A DNA stretch of 32,438 nt from Thermoleophilia bacterium. Lineage in GTDB: Bacteria > Actinomycetota > Thermoleophilia > Gaiellales > Gaiellaceae. Shown in pieces: positions 1-9,199 of the stretch. Position numbers and translations under genes: made by a program. The stretch spans positions 1 to 32,438 of the forward strand of contig JAICGP010000005.1 in the NCBI GenBank assembly GCA_025923055.1, written 5' to 3'. How positions within the stretch are numbered: position 1 is the first letter of the stretch; each line of letters starts with the position of its first letter. The notes beneath the pieces were generated by a model. The model worked only from the letters and a program-made list of their open reading frames with translations, made no database searches and was not told where the DNA came from.

Positions 1-104
1 CCGCTCTTGTCGCGCTCGACGACGTCGTCGTTCAGCTCGCGGCGCGCGAACTCGTGGATCGAGTCCCGCAGGGCGCGCTGCTCTTCGGTCAGGTCGAAAT
101 CCAT
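1..104 (-). CDS. Acyl-CoA dehydrogenase, N-terminal fragment (truncated by window edge)
   Basis: Reverse complement from ATG at 104 reads MDFDLTEEQRALRDSIHEFARRELNDDVVERDKS, typical acyl-CoA dehydrogenase N-terminus. Confidence 0.85.
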   Translation of the reverse strand, partial: MDFDLTEEQRALRDSIHEFARRELNDDVVERDKS

Positions 105-124
105 CGAGGTCCCCGGAGGCTTCG

Positions 125-130
125 TATATA
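125..130. promoter_or_regulatory. Palindromic TATATA, candidate shared -10 for divergent starts at 104(-) and 145(+)
   Basis: Only AT-rich element in the 40-bp divergent gap; self-complementary hexamer at plausible -10 distance from both starts. Confidence 0.4.
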
Positions 131-144
131 AACGGCTACCCGGG

Positions 145-1062
145 ATGGCGTCCAGCAGCGACACGCTCACGGCGCTCCGCCGCTACGAGGACACGGAGGC
201 GGGGCTCTTCGAGGAGTTCGCCGAGCGGCGGCTCGGTCCGGGCGGCGCCTTCGCGCTCCTCGCCGGCCCACTCGGCGAGCGGCGCCCGCTCGCCTGGGCG
301 ATCTGCCCGACGATCGGCCCGGAGCAGGGGAACCTCCGCCGCCTCGAGGCGCTCGTCGCGCGCCGGCTGGCCGCCTCCGGCTTCGAGGTGGCGCGGATCC
401 GGCCGGACGTCCACCCGCTCCACGGCGAGATCTCGCTGCCGACGCGGCTCGCGGAGCTCGAGGAGGCCGTCGAGCTGCTCCGCCGCCGGGGCGCCGGCGG
501 TGTCGGGCTCCTCGGGACGCTCTTCGGAGGCACGATCGCGGCCCTCGCGGCCGAGCGCCTCGGCGCGCCCGCCCTCGTGCTCGTCGAGCCGGCCGTGCGG
601 GGCCGCCAGTACGCCCGGGAGCTGCTGCGCCGCGAGGCGGTGGCGACCCTGATGGGCGAGGAGGGCGGAGGCGACGCCGAGGGCCCGAAGCGTGAGCTCG
701 CCGCCACCGGCCGCGTCTCCATTCGCGGGCTCCAGCTCACGCAGGAGGCGTTCGACGCCGTCTCGGCCGTCGACCTGACCGCGGAGCTCCGGTCCTTCGC
801 CGGGCGCTCCCTCGTCCTCGGCATCTCGCCCTCGGGCGAGCCGGGCCCGGGCGCGGCGAAGCTCCGCGAGCGCCTCGGCGAGCTCGGGGGCGACGTCACG
901 GTGACCGGGATCCCCGATCCGCTCTACGCCCCGCTGGGCGAGTACTACTACCGGGACGCCGGCCTCCTCCGGCACGACACGCGGCTCGAGCTCGACGGCA
1001 AGGTGGCGGCGGCGGTCGCCGAGTGGGCGCTGGCCGGGGCCGCCACGGCAGCCGCGGCATGA
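145..1062 (+). CDS. Alpha/beta hydrolase-like protein (exopolysaccharide-associated type)
   Basis: Starts MASSSDTLTALRRYED; GLLGTLFGGTIAAL resembles a nucleophile-elbow region; stop overlaps next start (ATGA). Confidence 0.6.
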   Translation: MASSSDTLTALRRYEDTEAGLFEEFAERRLGPGGAFALLAGPLGERRPLAWAICPTIGPEQGNLRRLEALVARRLAASGFEVARIRPDVHPLHGEISLPTRLAELEEAVELLRRRGAGGVGLLGTLFGGTIAALAAERLGAPALVLVEPAVRGRQYARELLRREAVATLMGEEGGGDAEGPKRELAATGRVSIRGLQLTQEAFDAVSAVDLTAELRSFAGRSLVLGISPSGEPGPGAAKLRERLGELGGDVTVTGIPDPLYAPLGEYYYRDAGLLRHDTRLELDGKVAAAVAEWALAGAATAAAA

Positions 1063-1913
1063 GGGAGTTCCCCGTGTTCGTCCAGGCGGGCACCGACCGC
1101 GTCGCCGCCGTCGTGACCGCCCCGGACGAGGAGCCGCGCGGCGTCGTGCTCCTGCTCGCCGGAACCGGCCGCCACAACGCGATCGGCTCGACGCTCTCGG
1201 CGCGGCTCTCCGAGCGCCTGGCCGGCCACGGCCTCGCGTCGGCGCGGCTCGACTACGCCGGCTCGGGGGACAGCCCCGGCCTCGTCTCGCAGTGGAATCC
1301 CGCCGAGATCGCCGCCGCGACCGCCCAGGCCCGTGCGGTCCTGGACGTGGCCCGCCACGCGCTCGGGGTGAGGCCGTTCGCCGAGGTGGGCACGTGCTAC
1401 GGCAGCCGGGTCGCCCTGGCGCTCGTCGAGGATCCTGCCTGCGTCGGCGCGGTCTGCCTCGCCCCGCCCGTCCTCGACGTGGGCGGTCTCGGCCGCATGA
1501 GCCGCCGCGTGCGCGACCGCCGCGTCGGAGCCTTCATCCGCTCGAACGCGCTGCTCCGCCGGACCGTCGTGGCACCGCTCCGCCGTGCGCTCGGGGCGCG
1601 CAAGCCGTCGTCCCGCTTCGTAGGGGCGTTCACGCATCTGGACCGCGTCCGTCTCGTGTTCCTCTACGGCGGGCGCAGCGCGCACGAGGACCACTTCGGC
1701 GCCCGCGCCCAGCAGAGCATCGAGAGCGCGGTCGCGCGCCTGCCGGAGGAGCAGCGGGAGCGGTTCGAGCTGCGTACGGTCGCCGGCGGCCCGCTGACGA
1801 CCTTCGACGGCCTTCCGCCCGGGGAGCAGGCCGAGATCCTCGACGCCGTCGTGCCCTACGTGACCTCCTTCTTCGACCACGCTGCCTCGCTCGTGGCCGC
1901 GCCGGCTCGCTGA
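1059..1913 (+). CDS. Alpha/beta hydrolase family protein
   Basis: VVLLLAGTGRHNAIGS...RLDYAGSGDSPG...VGTCYGSRVAL; 4-bp overlap with upstream gene. Confidence 0.7.
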   Translation: MREFPVFVQAGTDRVAAVVTAPDEEPRGVVLLLAGTGRHNAIGSTLSARLSERLAGHGLASARLDYAGSGDSPGLVSQWNPAEIAAATAQARAVLDVARHALGVRPFAEVGTCYGSRVALALVEDPACVGAVCLAPPVLDVGGLGRMSRRVRDRRVGAFIRSNALLRRTVVAPLRRALGARKPSSRFVGAFTHLDRVRLVFLYGGRSAHEDHFGARAQQSIESAVARLPEEQRERFELRTVAGGPLTTFDGLPPGEQAEILDAVVPYVTSFFDHAASLVAAPAR

Positions 1914-1948
1914 GCCGCTTGCGGCTCCCTGCTAAGGTCGTTCCAGGC

Positions 1949-2710
1949 TTGCGCAGACGAGGGGTCGTACACATTCGGGCGCTGCGGCGCCGCCCGAGGC
2001 TCGCCCCGGGGCTGGCGCTCGCGCTCGCCTGCGCCGTCCTCCTCCTGACGGCCTGCATGGGGGACTCGTCGTCGGACGAGTCCGGAGACGAGGAGATGTC
2101 TGCCGACCCGGGCAAGACCAGGGTGCTCGAGAACCGTGCCTTCCGCTGCACCGGGCCCGTCGACCTCGACCTCGTGCGCGTGACGATGCGGACGCCGGTG
2201 CAGGACGCGATCAGCCTCGCCACGAACTGCACGGGGCGCATCGGGCGAATCGAGGTCGAGACGTGGACCGCGGACGGGATCAAGGTCCAGAACCAGGGAG
2301 ACGTCGCCCACGATCTCGTGATCGAGTCGGGCTACGTCAAGTGCCACGAGGTCGCCGGCGAGTACCACCAGGACGGGATCCAGGTCATGGGCGGAAGCGC
2401 CATCACGTTCCGGAACCTCCGCGTCGACTGCCTCGGCAACTCGAACTTCTTCCTGGCCAAGGGAGGCCAGGGCGCCTCGCTTCCGACCGATATCGTCTGC
2501 GAGGGCTGCATCCTCGGCCCCAACACGGCGCAGACGCTCTTCTACGCCGACTCGCTCCGCTCCGGCGCGCGCGACACCACCGTCTGCGAGGGCCGCTTCC
2601 GGGCGATCCGGATCGAGCCGGAGGCGGAGGAGCTCGTGCGCTCCGACGTCCGCGTGCTCCCGCGCGACGACCCGTCGTGCGCCGACGTGACCGGCACGGG
2701 GGCGAGGTGA
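1949..2710 (+). CDS. Secreted lipoprotein with right-handed beta-helix-like repeats
   Basis: ALALACAVLLLTACMGDSSSDES lipobox; DGIKVQNQGDVAHDLVIES / DGIQVMGGSAITFRNLRVDC repeats; TTG start uncertain. Confidence 0.6.
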   Translation: MRRRGVVHIRALRRRPRLAPGLALALACAVLLLTACMGDSSSDESGDEEMSADPGKTRVLENRAFRCTGPVDLDLVRVTMRTPVQDAISLATNCTGRIGRIEVETWTADGIKVQNQGDVAHDLVIESGYVKCHEVAGEYHQDGIQVMGGSAITFRNLRVDCLGNSNFFLAKGGQGASLPTDIVCEGCILGPNTAQTLFYADSLRSGARDTTVCEGRFRAIRIEPEAEELVRSDVRVLPRDDPSCADVTGTGAR

Positions 2711-3378
2711 GCCTCGGCGACCGGCTCCGCGCCTGGGCGAAGCGGAGCGACACGATCCGCCGCTGGCGCGAGCAGCGGTACGAGCTCTTCGTGGACCTCT
2801 GCGCGGTGCGCCCCGACGAGCGGATCCTCGATGTCGGCGCCGGCGAGGGGTCGGCGCTCGAGCGCTTCAACGCCACCAACCCGATCGTCGCCGTCGACCT
2901 CGAGACGGACGAGCGCGACTGGCTCCAGGGCGAGAACGTCACCGTCCAGCGCGCCGACGGCACGCAGCTCCCCTTCGACGACCGCTCGTTTCCGATCGTC
3001 TTCTCGAACTCGGTGATCGAGCACGTCCCGAAGGGGCTGCAGCCCGTCTTCGCGAGGGAGATCCGCCGCGTCGGCGAGCGCTACTTCGTGCAGACCCCGA
3101 ACCGCTGGTTCCCGATCGAGCCGCACTACCAGATGCCGTTCGTGCACTTCCTGCCGGAGCGGGCGCTTCGCGCGCTCAACAAGCGGTTCACGATGGGCTG
3201 GCGGAAGAAGGGGGAGTGGTACGAGACGACGCTCCTGTCGGCCTCCGACCTCCGCCGCCTCTTCCCGGACGCGACGATCCACCGGGAGCGCGTCCTCGGG
3301 CTGACGAAGAGCCTGATGGCCGTCCGCGGGCCCGCCGGCCCGCCCGGGCGCCCCGAGCCGCCTCCCCCGGACGCCTAG
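2707..3378 (+). CDS. Class I SAM-dependent methyltransferase
   Basis: ILDVGAGEGSALERF motif I, FSNSVIEHVPKG; GTG start overlapping upstream stop. Confidence 0.85.
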   Translation: MSLGDRLRAWAKRSDTIRRWREQRYELFVDLCAVRPDERILDVGAGEGSALERFNATNPIVAVDLETDERDWLQGENVTVQRADGTQLPFDDRSFPIVFSNSVIEHVPKGLQPVFAREIRRVGERYFVQTPNRWFPIEPHYQMPFVHFLPERALRALNKRFTMGWRKKGEWYETTLLSASDLRRLFPDATIHRERVLGLTKSLMAVRGPAGPPGRPEPPPPDA

Positions 3379-3435
3379 GCTCCGGACCCCCCGCGACCTA
3401 GCCGAAAAGGATGAGACGGGTCCGTTCGAGCGAGC

Positions 3436-3441
3436 TACACT
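3436..3441 (+). promoter_or_regulatory. Candidate -10 (TACACT) upstream of Wzz-like gene
   Basis: TAnnnT hexamer in the 126-bp gap before 3505; -35 weak. Confidence 0.3.
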
Positions 3442-3504
3442 CAGACATGCCGACGGTCGGAGAGTGGACCCGATTCTCGGCGTAGCCACGGGAACGAGAC
3501 TGGG

Positions 3505-4443
3505 ATGCACTGCCTGAATTGCGGCCATGACATCGACGAAGGCGCACGCTTCTGCGCCCGCTGCGGTGCGCCGCAGACGGGTGCCCGGGACGGCGGGCTC
3601 TCGGTCGTCAAGTCGCCGCTCCTGGCGGGGAACCAGTACGTCCGCGCGCTGCGGCGCTTCTGGTGGCTGCTCCTCCTCGGCCTCGGCGTCGCGGCCATCG
3701 CCGCGATCGCCGCCGTCTACAGGATCGACCTGGGCTCCGTGCCCCCCGCGCTGGAGAAGCGCGCGCAGGTCACCTACACGTCGTCCGCCCGCCTGCTCGT
3801 CACGAGCAACGAGGCGCCCTACTTCCGCACCACGGTCACCCGCGAGCTGCCGACGGACGAAGGCGAGACGACGCAGGAGTTCGCGGGCGCGCCGGACATC
3901 GGCACGCTGATCACGACCGCGAACCTCTATCCGATCCTGATCGAGTCGGACGAGGTCTCGCGGCTCCGGCAGGAGCTGCACGGCCCGCTGCCGGGCTCGG
4001 TCACGACGCGGGCGATCTACGAGGTCAACTCGCCGAGCCGGTTCGAGCTCTCGCAGGTTCCGGTCGTCGAGGTCTACGGCCACGCGGCCACGTATTCAGG
4101 CGCCGTCGAGATCACGCAGGCCACCGTCGACGCCTTCCTCGAGTACATGGACCGGACGCAGGACGAGGCGGGCCTGAGCCGGCAGGAGCGCATCATCCTG
4201 CAGCAGATCCAGCAGCCGGACGGCGCCATCTCGTCCGGCGGCGCCTCGCTCAGCCTGCCGCTCATGCTCTTCGTCGTGGTCGCCGCCGCGTTCGTCGCCC
4301 TCGCCATCCTTCTGGATCGGCTCTTCCCCTTCGGCCTCCGGCTCCCCCGCCGCTGGCGCACCGTCCCGGAGCCGGCCGAGGAGGCCGAGCTGGTCGAGGC
4401 GAGCCCGGAGCCGGAGCGCAGGCGCTCCAAGGCCCGCGTCTAG
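3505..4443 (+). CDS. Zinc-ribbon protein with Wzz-like two-TM topology (chain-length determinant-like)
   Basis: N-term MHCLNCGHDIDEGARFCARCGAPQ (CxxC...CxxC); TM FWWLLLLGLGVAAIAAIAAV; second TM LPLMLFVVVAAAFVALAILL near C-terminus. Confidence 0.6.
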   Translation: MHCLNCGHDIDEGARFCARCGAPQTGARDGGLSVVKSPLLAGNQYVRALRRFWWLLLLGLGVAAIAAIAAVYRIDLGSVPPALEKRAQVTYTSSARLLVTSNEAPYFRTTVTRELPTDEGETTQEFAGAPDIGTLITTANLYPILIESDEVSRLRQELHGPLPGSVTTRAIYEVNSPSRFELSQVPVVEVYGHAATYSGAVEITQATVDAFLEYMDRTQDEAGLSRQERIILQQIQQPDGAISSGGASLSLPLMLFVVVAAAFVALAILLDRLFPFGLRLPRRWRTVPEPAEEAELVEASPEPERRRSKARV

Positions 4444-4497
4444 CGGGAGGAGCCCGCCGTCTCGTCCTACAGCCAGCCGTCTGCGGCGCGCCGCGGG

Positions 4498-5964
4498 GTG
4501 CCGCTGGCGTTGGCCGCCTTCGGCGGCCTGGCCTTCCTGGGCACGATCCCGCTCGGAGCGCGGGCCACGATCGGCGGAGCGCTCGTGCTCCTCCTCGCCT
4601 GCCTGCTTGCCGTGCGGGACACGGCCGTCCCCGTCTTCACGTGGGCGAACATGGCCGCCTCGCTCGCCCTGCTCGTCTGGTTCGTGCCCATCAAGACCTA
4701 CTCGCTGCCGGTCAACCTGCCCTTCAACCTGGAGCCGTACCGGCTCTTCCTGCTCCTGCTCGTCTTCGCGTGGCTGGTCGGCCTGATCGGAGGCCGGTCG
4801 CACCTCTCCGCCCACGGGCAGGCGTACTCCCTCATCCTCTTGAGCGCGGTCCTGTTCACGACCCAGATCGTCAACTTCGAAGAGGTCAACGCCGGAACCG
4901 GAGAGCCGGAGGCGCTCAAGTCCCTCTCCTACTTCCTCAGCTTCGTGATCGTCTACCTGCTCGTCACGTCGACGCTCGACTCGATGCCGGCGATCGACAA
5001 GCTCGTGCGTGCGCTCGTCTTCGGCGCGGCGGTCGTCGCCGTGACGGCGCTCTACGACTCGCGCTTCTCCTACAACGTCTTCGAGCACCTCCACCAGTGG
5101 ATCCCGCTGCTCGACTACCACCCGCGGGAGGTGGACGCGGCCCGCGGCGGGCTGATCCGCGTCTACGCCTCGGCGCAGCACCCGATCGCGCTCAGCGTGG
5201 CGCTGCTCATGATGGTCCCGCTCGCCATCTACCTCGCGGGGCGGGCGGCGACCGTGCTGCGGTCGCGGCTGTGGCTCGGTGCGGCCATCGTCTGCGCCGC
5301 AGGGGCGCTCGCGACGGTCTCCCGCACGACGGTCGTGATGATCGTCGCGATGGTTCTCGTCGCGGTCTTCCTCAGGGGCAGGGCGATGGTCCGCTATTGG
5401 CCGCTGCTCCTCCTGCTCCCCTTCGTCGTCCACTTCCTCGCGCCGGGCGCGATGGGCGGGATCTACAAGGCCTTCTTCCCCGAGGAGGGGCTCGTCACGT
5501 CGCTCGACGACCGCGCCGGGCAGACGGGGTCCGGCCGGGTCGCGGACCTCGGCCCCGGGCTGGAGCTCTGGCGCAGCTCGCCGCTCGTCGGGATCGGCAT
5601 CGGCGAGCAGACGGTGCCCAGCGACGCACCGCTGGGCGCGGAGGCCGCCGAGGAGCCCGAGCTGATCTTCGACGACCAGTACCTGAACACGGTCGTGACG
5701 ACGGGTCTGCTCGGATTCGTCGCCGTCGTCTGGTTCGTCTGGGGGGGCGTCCTGAAGCTCGCTCGCGCCGCCCGCCGGCGGCTCGGCCAGCCGAGCGACC
5801 TCCTCGTCGCCTGCAGCGTCTCGGCCGCCGGCTTCGGCGCGAGCATGGCGGTTTTCGACGCCCTCTACTTCGTGCAGTGCACGCTCTTCTTCTTCATCAT
5901 CGTCGCGATCGGCTTCCGCGTCCGCGGGCTCTCGCCGCCCGCCGTCGACATGCGCGCCGGCTGA
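4498..5964 (+). CDS. O-antigen ligase/polymerase family membrane protein (Wzy/WaaL-like)
   Basis: Multiple TM segments; large extracytoplasmic loop with YASAQHPIALSVALLMM and GSGRVADLGPGLELWRSSPLVGIGIGE; GTG start. Confidence 0.75.
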   Translation: MPLALAAFGGLAFLGTIPLGARATIGGALVLLLACLLAVRDTAVPVFTWANMAASLALLVWFVPIKTYSLPVNLPFNLEPYRLFLLLLVFAWLVGLIGGRSHLSAHGQAYSLILLSAVLFTTQIVNFEEVNAGTGEPEALKSLSYFLSFVIVYLLVTSTLDSMPAIDKLVRALVFGAAVVAVTALYDSRFSYNVFEHLHQWIPLLDYHPREVDAARGGLIRVYASAQHPIALSVALLMMVPLAIYLAGRAATVLRSRLWLGAAIVCAAGALATVSRTTVVMIVAMVLVAVFLRGRAMVRYWPLLLLLPFVVHFLAPGAMGGIYKAFFPEEGLVTSLDDRAGQTGSGRVADLGPGLELWRSSPLVGIGIGEQTVPSDAPLGAEAAEEPELIFDDQYLNTVVTTGLLGFVAVVWFVWGGVLKLARAARRRLGQPSDLLVACSVSAAGFGASMAVFDALYFVQCTLFFFIIVAIGFRVRGLSPPAVDMRAG

Positions 5965-5989
5965 GCCGGGCGTCCGGGAAGCGCTCCGC

Positions 5990-6772
5990 GTGCAGATCGT
6001 CGTGAACGCCGACGACTTCGGCGCCTCGGCCGAGACGGTCGGGGCGACGATCGAGTCGTTCGAGCAGGGGGCGCTGACGAGCGCCACGATCATGCCCACC
6101 ATGCCGGCCGCGGACGAGGCGCTCGCCTACGCCCGCGGCCGCGCGGACGCCAGCTTCGGCGTCCATCTGACCTTCGTCGGCGGCGGCGGCGAGCGCTGCG
6201 CCGCCGACCCGGAAGACGTTCCCGGCCTCGTGGACGGCTCCGGGCGCTTCCCGCGGGCGAGGCCGGTGCGCCTGCGGGCGCTCGCCCGGCGGCTTCCGGT
6301 CGCCGAGATCGAGCGGGAGGTCTCGGCGCAGCTCGCGCTCGTCCGGGAGAGCGGCGTCGAGATCTCGCACGTCGACTCCCACCGGCACCTGCACAAGCTG
6401 GCGCCCTTCCGCACGGCGCTCGAGCGCGTGCTCCCGCGGTTCGGGATCGACCGCGTCCGCACGGTCCAGGACGTGTACCTGAGCCGTCCGTTCCTCGGCG
6501 CGACCTACTGGGTCGGCTCGCTCTGGCGGCGCCCGCTCCGCCGAGCCTTCCGGACGACGGACCACTTCTACATGCCGGCGAGCACGGGCGACCTGGGCTG
6601 GGCGGACGAGCTCCTGCGCCGGGTGGGAGACCTCCCCGGCGCGACGCTCGAGGTGGGCGTCCATCCGGGCCCCGACGGCTGGCGGGACGACGAGCGGAAG
6701 AGCGCAGGTCGTTTGGCCGCAGGGGCGCGCGAGCTCGGCCACGAGCTCGTCTCCTGGCGCGCGATCGGCTAG
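5990..6772 (+). CDS. ChbG/YdjC family carbohydrate deacetylase
   Basis: MQIVVNADDFGASAETVGATIES, FGVHLTF, HVDSHRHLHKL, family hallmarks. Confidence 0.88.
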   Translation: MQIVVNADDFGASAETVGATIESFEQGALTSATIMPTMPAADEALAYARGRADASFGVHLTFVGGGGERCAADPEDVPGLVDGSGRFPRARPVRLRALARRLPVAEIEREVSAQLALVRESGVEISHVDSHRHLHKLAPFRTALERVLPRFGIDRVRTVQDVYLSRPFLGATYWVGSLWRRPLRRAFRTTDHFYMPASTGDLGWADELLRRVGDLPGATLEVGVHPGPDGWRDDERKSAGRLAAGARELGHELVSWRAIG

Positions 6773-6787
6773 GAAGACGCGCCTAGC
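6768..6787. terminator. Inverted repeat GCTAGG-N8-CCTAGC between convergent genes
   Basis: 6-bp perfect stem containing both opposing stop codons; no strong T tract. Confidence 0.3.
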
Positions 6788-8165
6788 GGAGCAGGCTCGT
6801 CCCGCGCATGGACGCGGGCACGTCGAGGCCTAGGAGCTCGAGCGCCGTCGGCGCCACGTCGAGGAGGTGGGCGCCCTCGCGCTGCCCCGGCGGGACGCCG
6901 GGAGCGGTGAGGACGAAGAGGCCTTCCTGGGCGTGGTTTGCGTCGTCGGGGCCGGTGTCGTTCTCGAACGTGTGGATGCCCTCGTCGCCGCCGACCGTGC
7001 CGACCGAGCGCCAGTAGAGGTCGCCGAAGTGGACGATCAGGTCGGGGGCGACGCCGTTCACCTGCTCGTAGACCCGCTCCGGGACGTGGACGCGCGTGCC
7101 GAGCGGGCTCCCGTTCTCGTCGGGAATCGCCGCGATGCGCTCGGCGAGGTCGTCCCGGACGCGCTCGTAGTCCGCCGCCGGCACGGTGCCCTCGGGCTCG
7201 CGGCCCTCGACGTTCAGGAAGATGCGGGAGTAGTAGCCGCCCTCGCCCCACGCCGTCGTGCGGGGCCAGTCGATGCCGGCCTCGCGGAGCGGCACGGCCG
7301 CGCCGGGGTCGGCGAGCGTCCCGAGCAGCCCCTCGTGCCGCAGCCACTCGTTGATGCGGATGCCGCCGTCCATCCGCTTCCCGCCGTGGTCGGAGACGAC
7401 GAAGACGGCGGTGTCCTCGTCGGCATGGGCGAGGACGCGGCCCATCAGCTCGTCCACGTGCTTGTGGTAGTCGAGGATGGCGCTTTCGAAGCGGTTGCCC
7501 GGCTCGTGCTTCCGGTGCTCCGGGTCCATGAGCTTCCAGAAGCCGTGGTACATGCGGTCGACGCCCATCTCGACCATGACGAAGAGCTCCCACGGCCGCG
7601 AGGAGAGGAGGTGCTCTGCGAGGGCGAAGCGGCGGTCCGTCATCTCGTAGACCTGCCGGAGCAGGTAGTCCTTGTCCTCGGTGCGGAAGTCGCGCACGTC
7701 GAGCACGTACTCGCCGACGACCTGCTCGATCTCGCGCTTCAGCATGGGCGGGTACGTGTAGGCGCTCTCCGTCGAGGGGGTGAGGAAGCAGCCGACCATG
7801 ACGCCGTTGAGAGGGCGCGGCGGGAACGTCCCCGGGACGCCGAGCACGATGGACGGCTTCCCGGCCCGTGTCGCGTAGTCCCAGAGGCGCGGCTCCTTGA
7901 TCGCGGTCGAGTTGGCGATGTAGAGCGCGTCGTACGAGTGGTCGGCGCGGTTCCGGAAGCCGTAGACGCCGAGGTCGCCCGGCGTGCGGCTCGCCATCAT
8001 GCAGGACCACGCCGGCACGGTGATCGGCGGCACGACGGAAGTGAGCCGGCCGTAGGCGCCCCTCTCCATCAGCTGCGAGAGGACCGGCAGCTCGTCGCCC
8101 CAACGCTCGAGGAGGAGCGACGGCTCGGCGCAGTCGAGCCCCACGATCATCACCTTGGAGGGCAT
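6783..8165 (-). CDS. Alkaline phosphatase-superfamily protein (type I phosphodiesterase/nucleotide pyrophosphatase-like)
   Basis: MPSKVMIVGLDCAEPSLL, VVPPITVPAWSCMMAS, FVVSDHGGKRMDG, DVAPTALELLGLDVP. Confidence 0.88.
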   Translation of the reverse strand: MPSKVMIVGLDCAEPSLLLERWGDELPVLSQLMERGAYGRLTSVVPPITVPAWSCMMASRTPGDLGVYGFRNRADHSYDALYIANSTAIKEPRLWDYATRAGKPSIVLGVPGTFPPRPLNGVMVGCFLTPSTESAYTYPPMLKREIEQVVGEYVLDVRDFRTEDKDYLLRQVYEMTDRRFALAEHLLSSRPWELFVMVEMGVDRMYHGFWKLMDPEHRKHEPGNRFESAILDYHKHVDELMGRVLAHADEDTAVFVVSDHGGKRMDGGIRINEWLRHEGLLGTLADPGAAVPLREAGIDWPRTTAWGEGGYYSRIFLNVEGREPEGTVPAADYERVRDDLAERIAAIPDENGSPLGTRVHVPERVYEQVNGVAPDLIVHFGDLYWRSVGTVGGDEGIHTFENDTGPDDANHAQEGLFVLTAPGVPPGQREGAHLLDVAPTALELLGLDVPASMRGTSLLR

Positions 8166-8175
8166 GCGCGAGACG

Positions 8176-8463
8176 CTAACCGTCGAGATAGCCGAGCGAC
8201 TGCAGCCGCCGGCGGATCGCGGCGATCTCCTCCTGGGTGAGCTCGTCTCCGGCCGCCCGCCCGTCGTGGGCGGCGACGAGGTCCCTGAGGACGTAGACGC
8301 AGAACTCCGTCACCGAGCGGAAGCCCGTCCCCTCGATCACGTGCGAGAGCCGCTCGTAGAGCGGCCGGGGGATCTTGAGGGTGACGTCGGCGGGCGAGAC
8401 TACGCTCCTCTGGGAGTGCGTACGGAGGGTCTCAGTGTAGCGCGAGCCCTTCGTCCCGCCCAC
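8176..8463 (-). CDS. Ribbon-helix-helix (CopG/Arc-like) protein
   Basis: ADVTLKIPRPLYERLSHVIEGTGFRSVTEFCVYVLRDLVAAH; GTG start at 8463; 10 bp upstream of the phosphodiesterase. Confidence 0.65.
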   Translation of the reverse strand: MGGTKGSRYTETLRTHSQRSVVSPADVTLKIPRPLYERLSHVIEGTGFRSVTEFCVYVLRDLVAAHDGRAAGDELTQEEIAAIRRRLQSLGYLDG

Positions 8464-8489
8464 GCGTCGCGGCCCCCCGCACCTGGTCT

Positions 8490-8517
8490 TTGACGGACCG
8501 GAGTTCTCGCGTACTGT
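8490..8517 (+). promoter_or_regulatory. Sigma70-like promoter TTGACG-N16-TACTGT
   Basis: Hexamers 8490-8495 and 8512-8517 in the divergent gap upstream of the acyltransferase. Confidence 0.6.
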
Positions 8518-8578
8518 GTGAGCCGGGTGCGCGTCCGCCTGCGGCGTGCGAGGCGCGATTGACAGGGAGGTCGAGGCG

Positions 8579-9199
8579 TTGAGGAACAGGTGGCGCGGGG
8601 TGCTCTCCACCGTGCTCGATCCCATGACGTACTTCCACGTCGCTCGGCTCCTGCACTTCTACTCCTACGCACACGTGCGGGAGCGCCGCCACGTGACCCT
8701 CGCCCGCGGCGCCACCCTCGCGCCCAACGTGTCGCTCCGCAACGGCGCCCGGATCGCCGTCGGCGCGGGCTCGCACGTCGGCGAGCGTGCCTACCTGTGG
8801 GCGGGCGACAGGAGCGGTCGAATCACGATCGGCGAGCACTGCCGTCTCGGACCGGAGGTGTTCGTCACCGCTTCCGACTACGGCCTCCTCCCCGACCAGC
8901 CGATTGCCCACCAGGAGCGCAACGAGCGCGACGTCGAGATCGGCGACGACGTCTGGCTCGGCGCCCGCGTCTTTGTCGGGGCGGGGGTGACGATCGGCGA
9001 CGGGTGCGTCGTGAGCGCCGGCTCGGTCGTCACGAAGTCGCTGCCTCCCGGCTCGGTCGCCGTGGGCATCCCGGCCCGCATCGTTCGCCGGCGCGAGGAC
9101 TACGTCCGCCAGGAGGACGCGGACGGTATGAGTGGCGGAGAGCCGTCGGAGCGCCGTCCCGAGCCCGCGGTGCCGAGCGAGGTCGAAGGCACCACGTGA
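8579..9199 (+). CDS. Left-handed beta-helix (hexapeptide) acyltransferase
   Basis: Hexapeptide repeats (ITIGEHCRLGPEV, VEIGDDVWLGARVFVGAGVTIGDGCVVSAGSVV); TTG start preceded by AGGGAGG; alternative GTG at 8546. Confidence 0.88.
   Translation: MRNRWRGVLSTVLDPMTYFHVARLLHFYSYAHVRERRHVTLARGATLAPNVSLRNGARIAVGAGSHVGERAYLWAGDRSGRITIGEHCRLGPEVFVTASDYGLLPDQPIAHQERNERDVEIGDDVWLGARVFVGAGVTIGDGCVVSAGSVVTKSLPPGSVAVGIPARIVRRREDYVRQEDADGMSGGEPSERRPEPAVPSEVEGTT

Noticed and set aside
7-144. N-terminal extension of the first hydrolase ORF
   Set aside because: Overlaps opposite-strand acyl-CoA dehydrogenase start and promoter-like DNA; ATG 145 preferred
4441-4500. TAG readthrough joining Wzz-like and O-antigen ligase genes (same frame)
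   Set aside because: Both genes occur as separate families normally and a GTG start exists at 4498; no evidence for recoding
3663-6005. 780-aa plus-strand ORF
   Set aside because: Out-of-frame overlap of two genes with clear TM domains; Arg/Pro/Ala-rich
4096-6102. 668-aa minus-strand ORF
   Set aside because: Antisense to Wzz-like and O-antigen ligase genes; low-complexity acidic/basic translation
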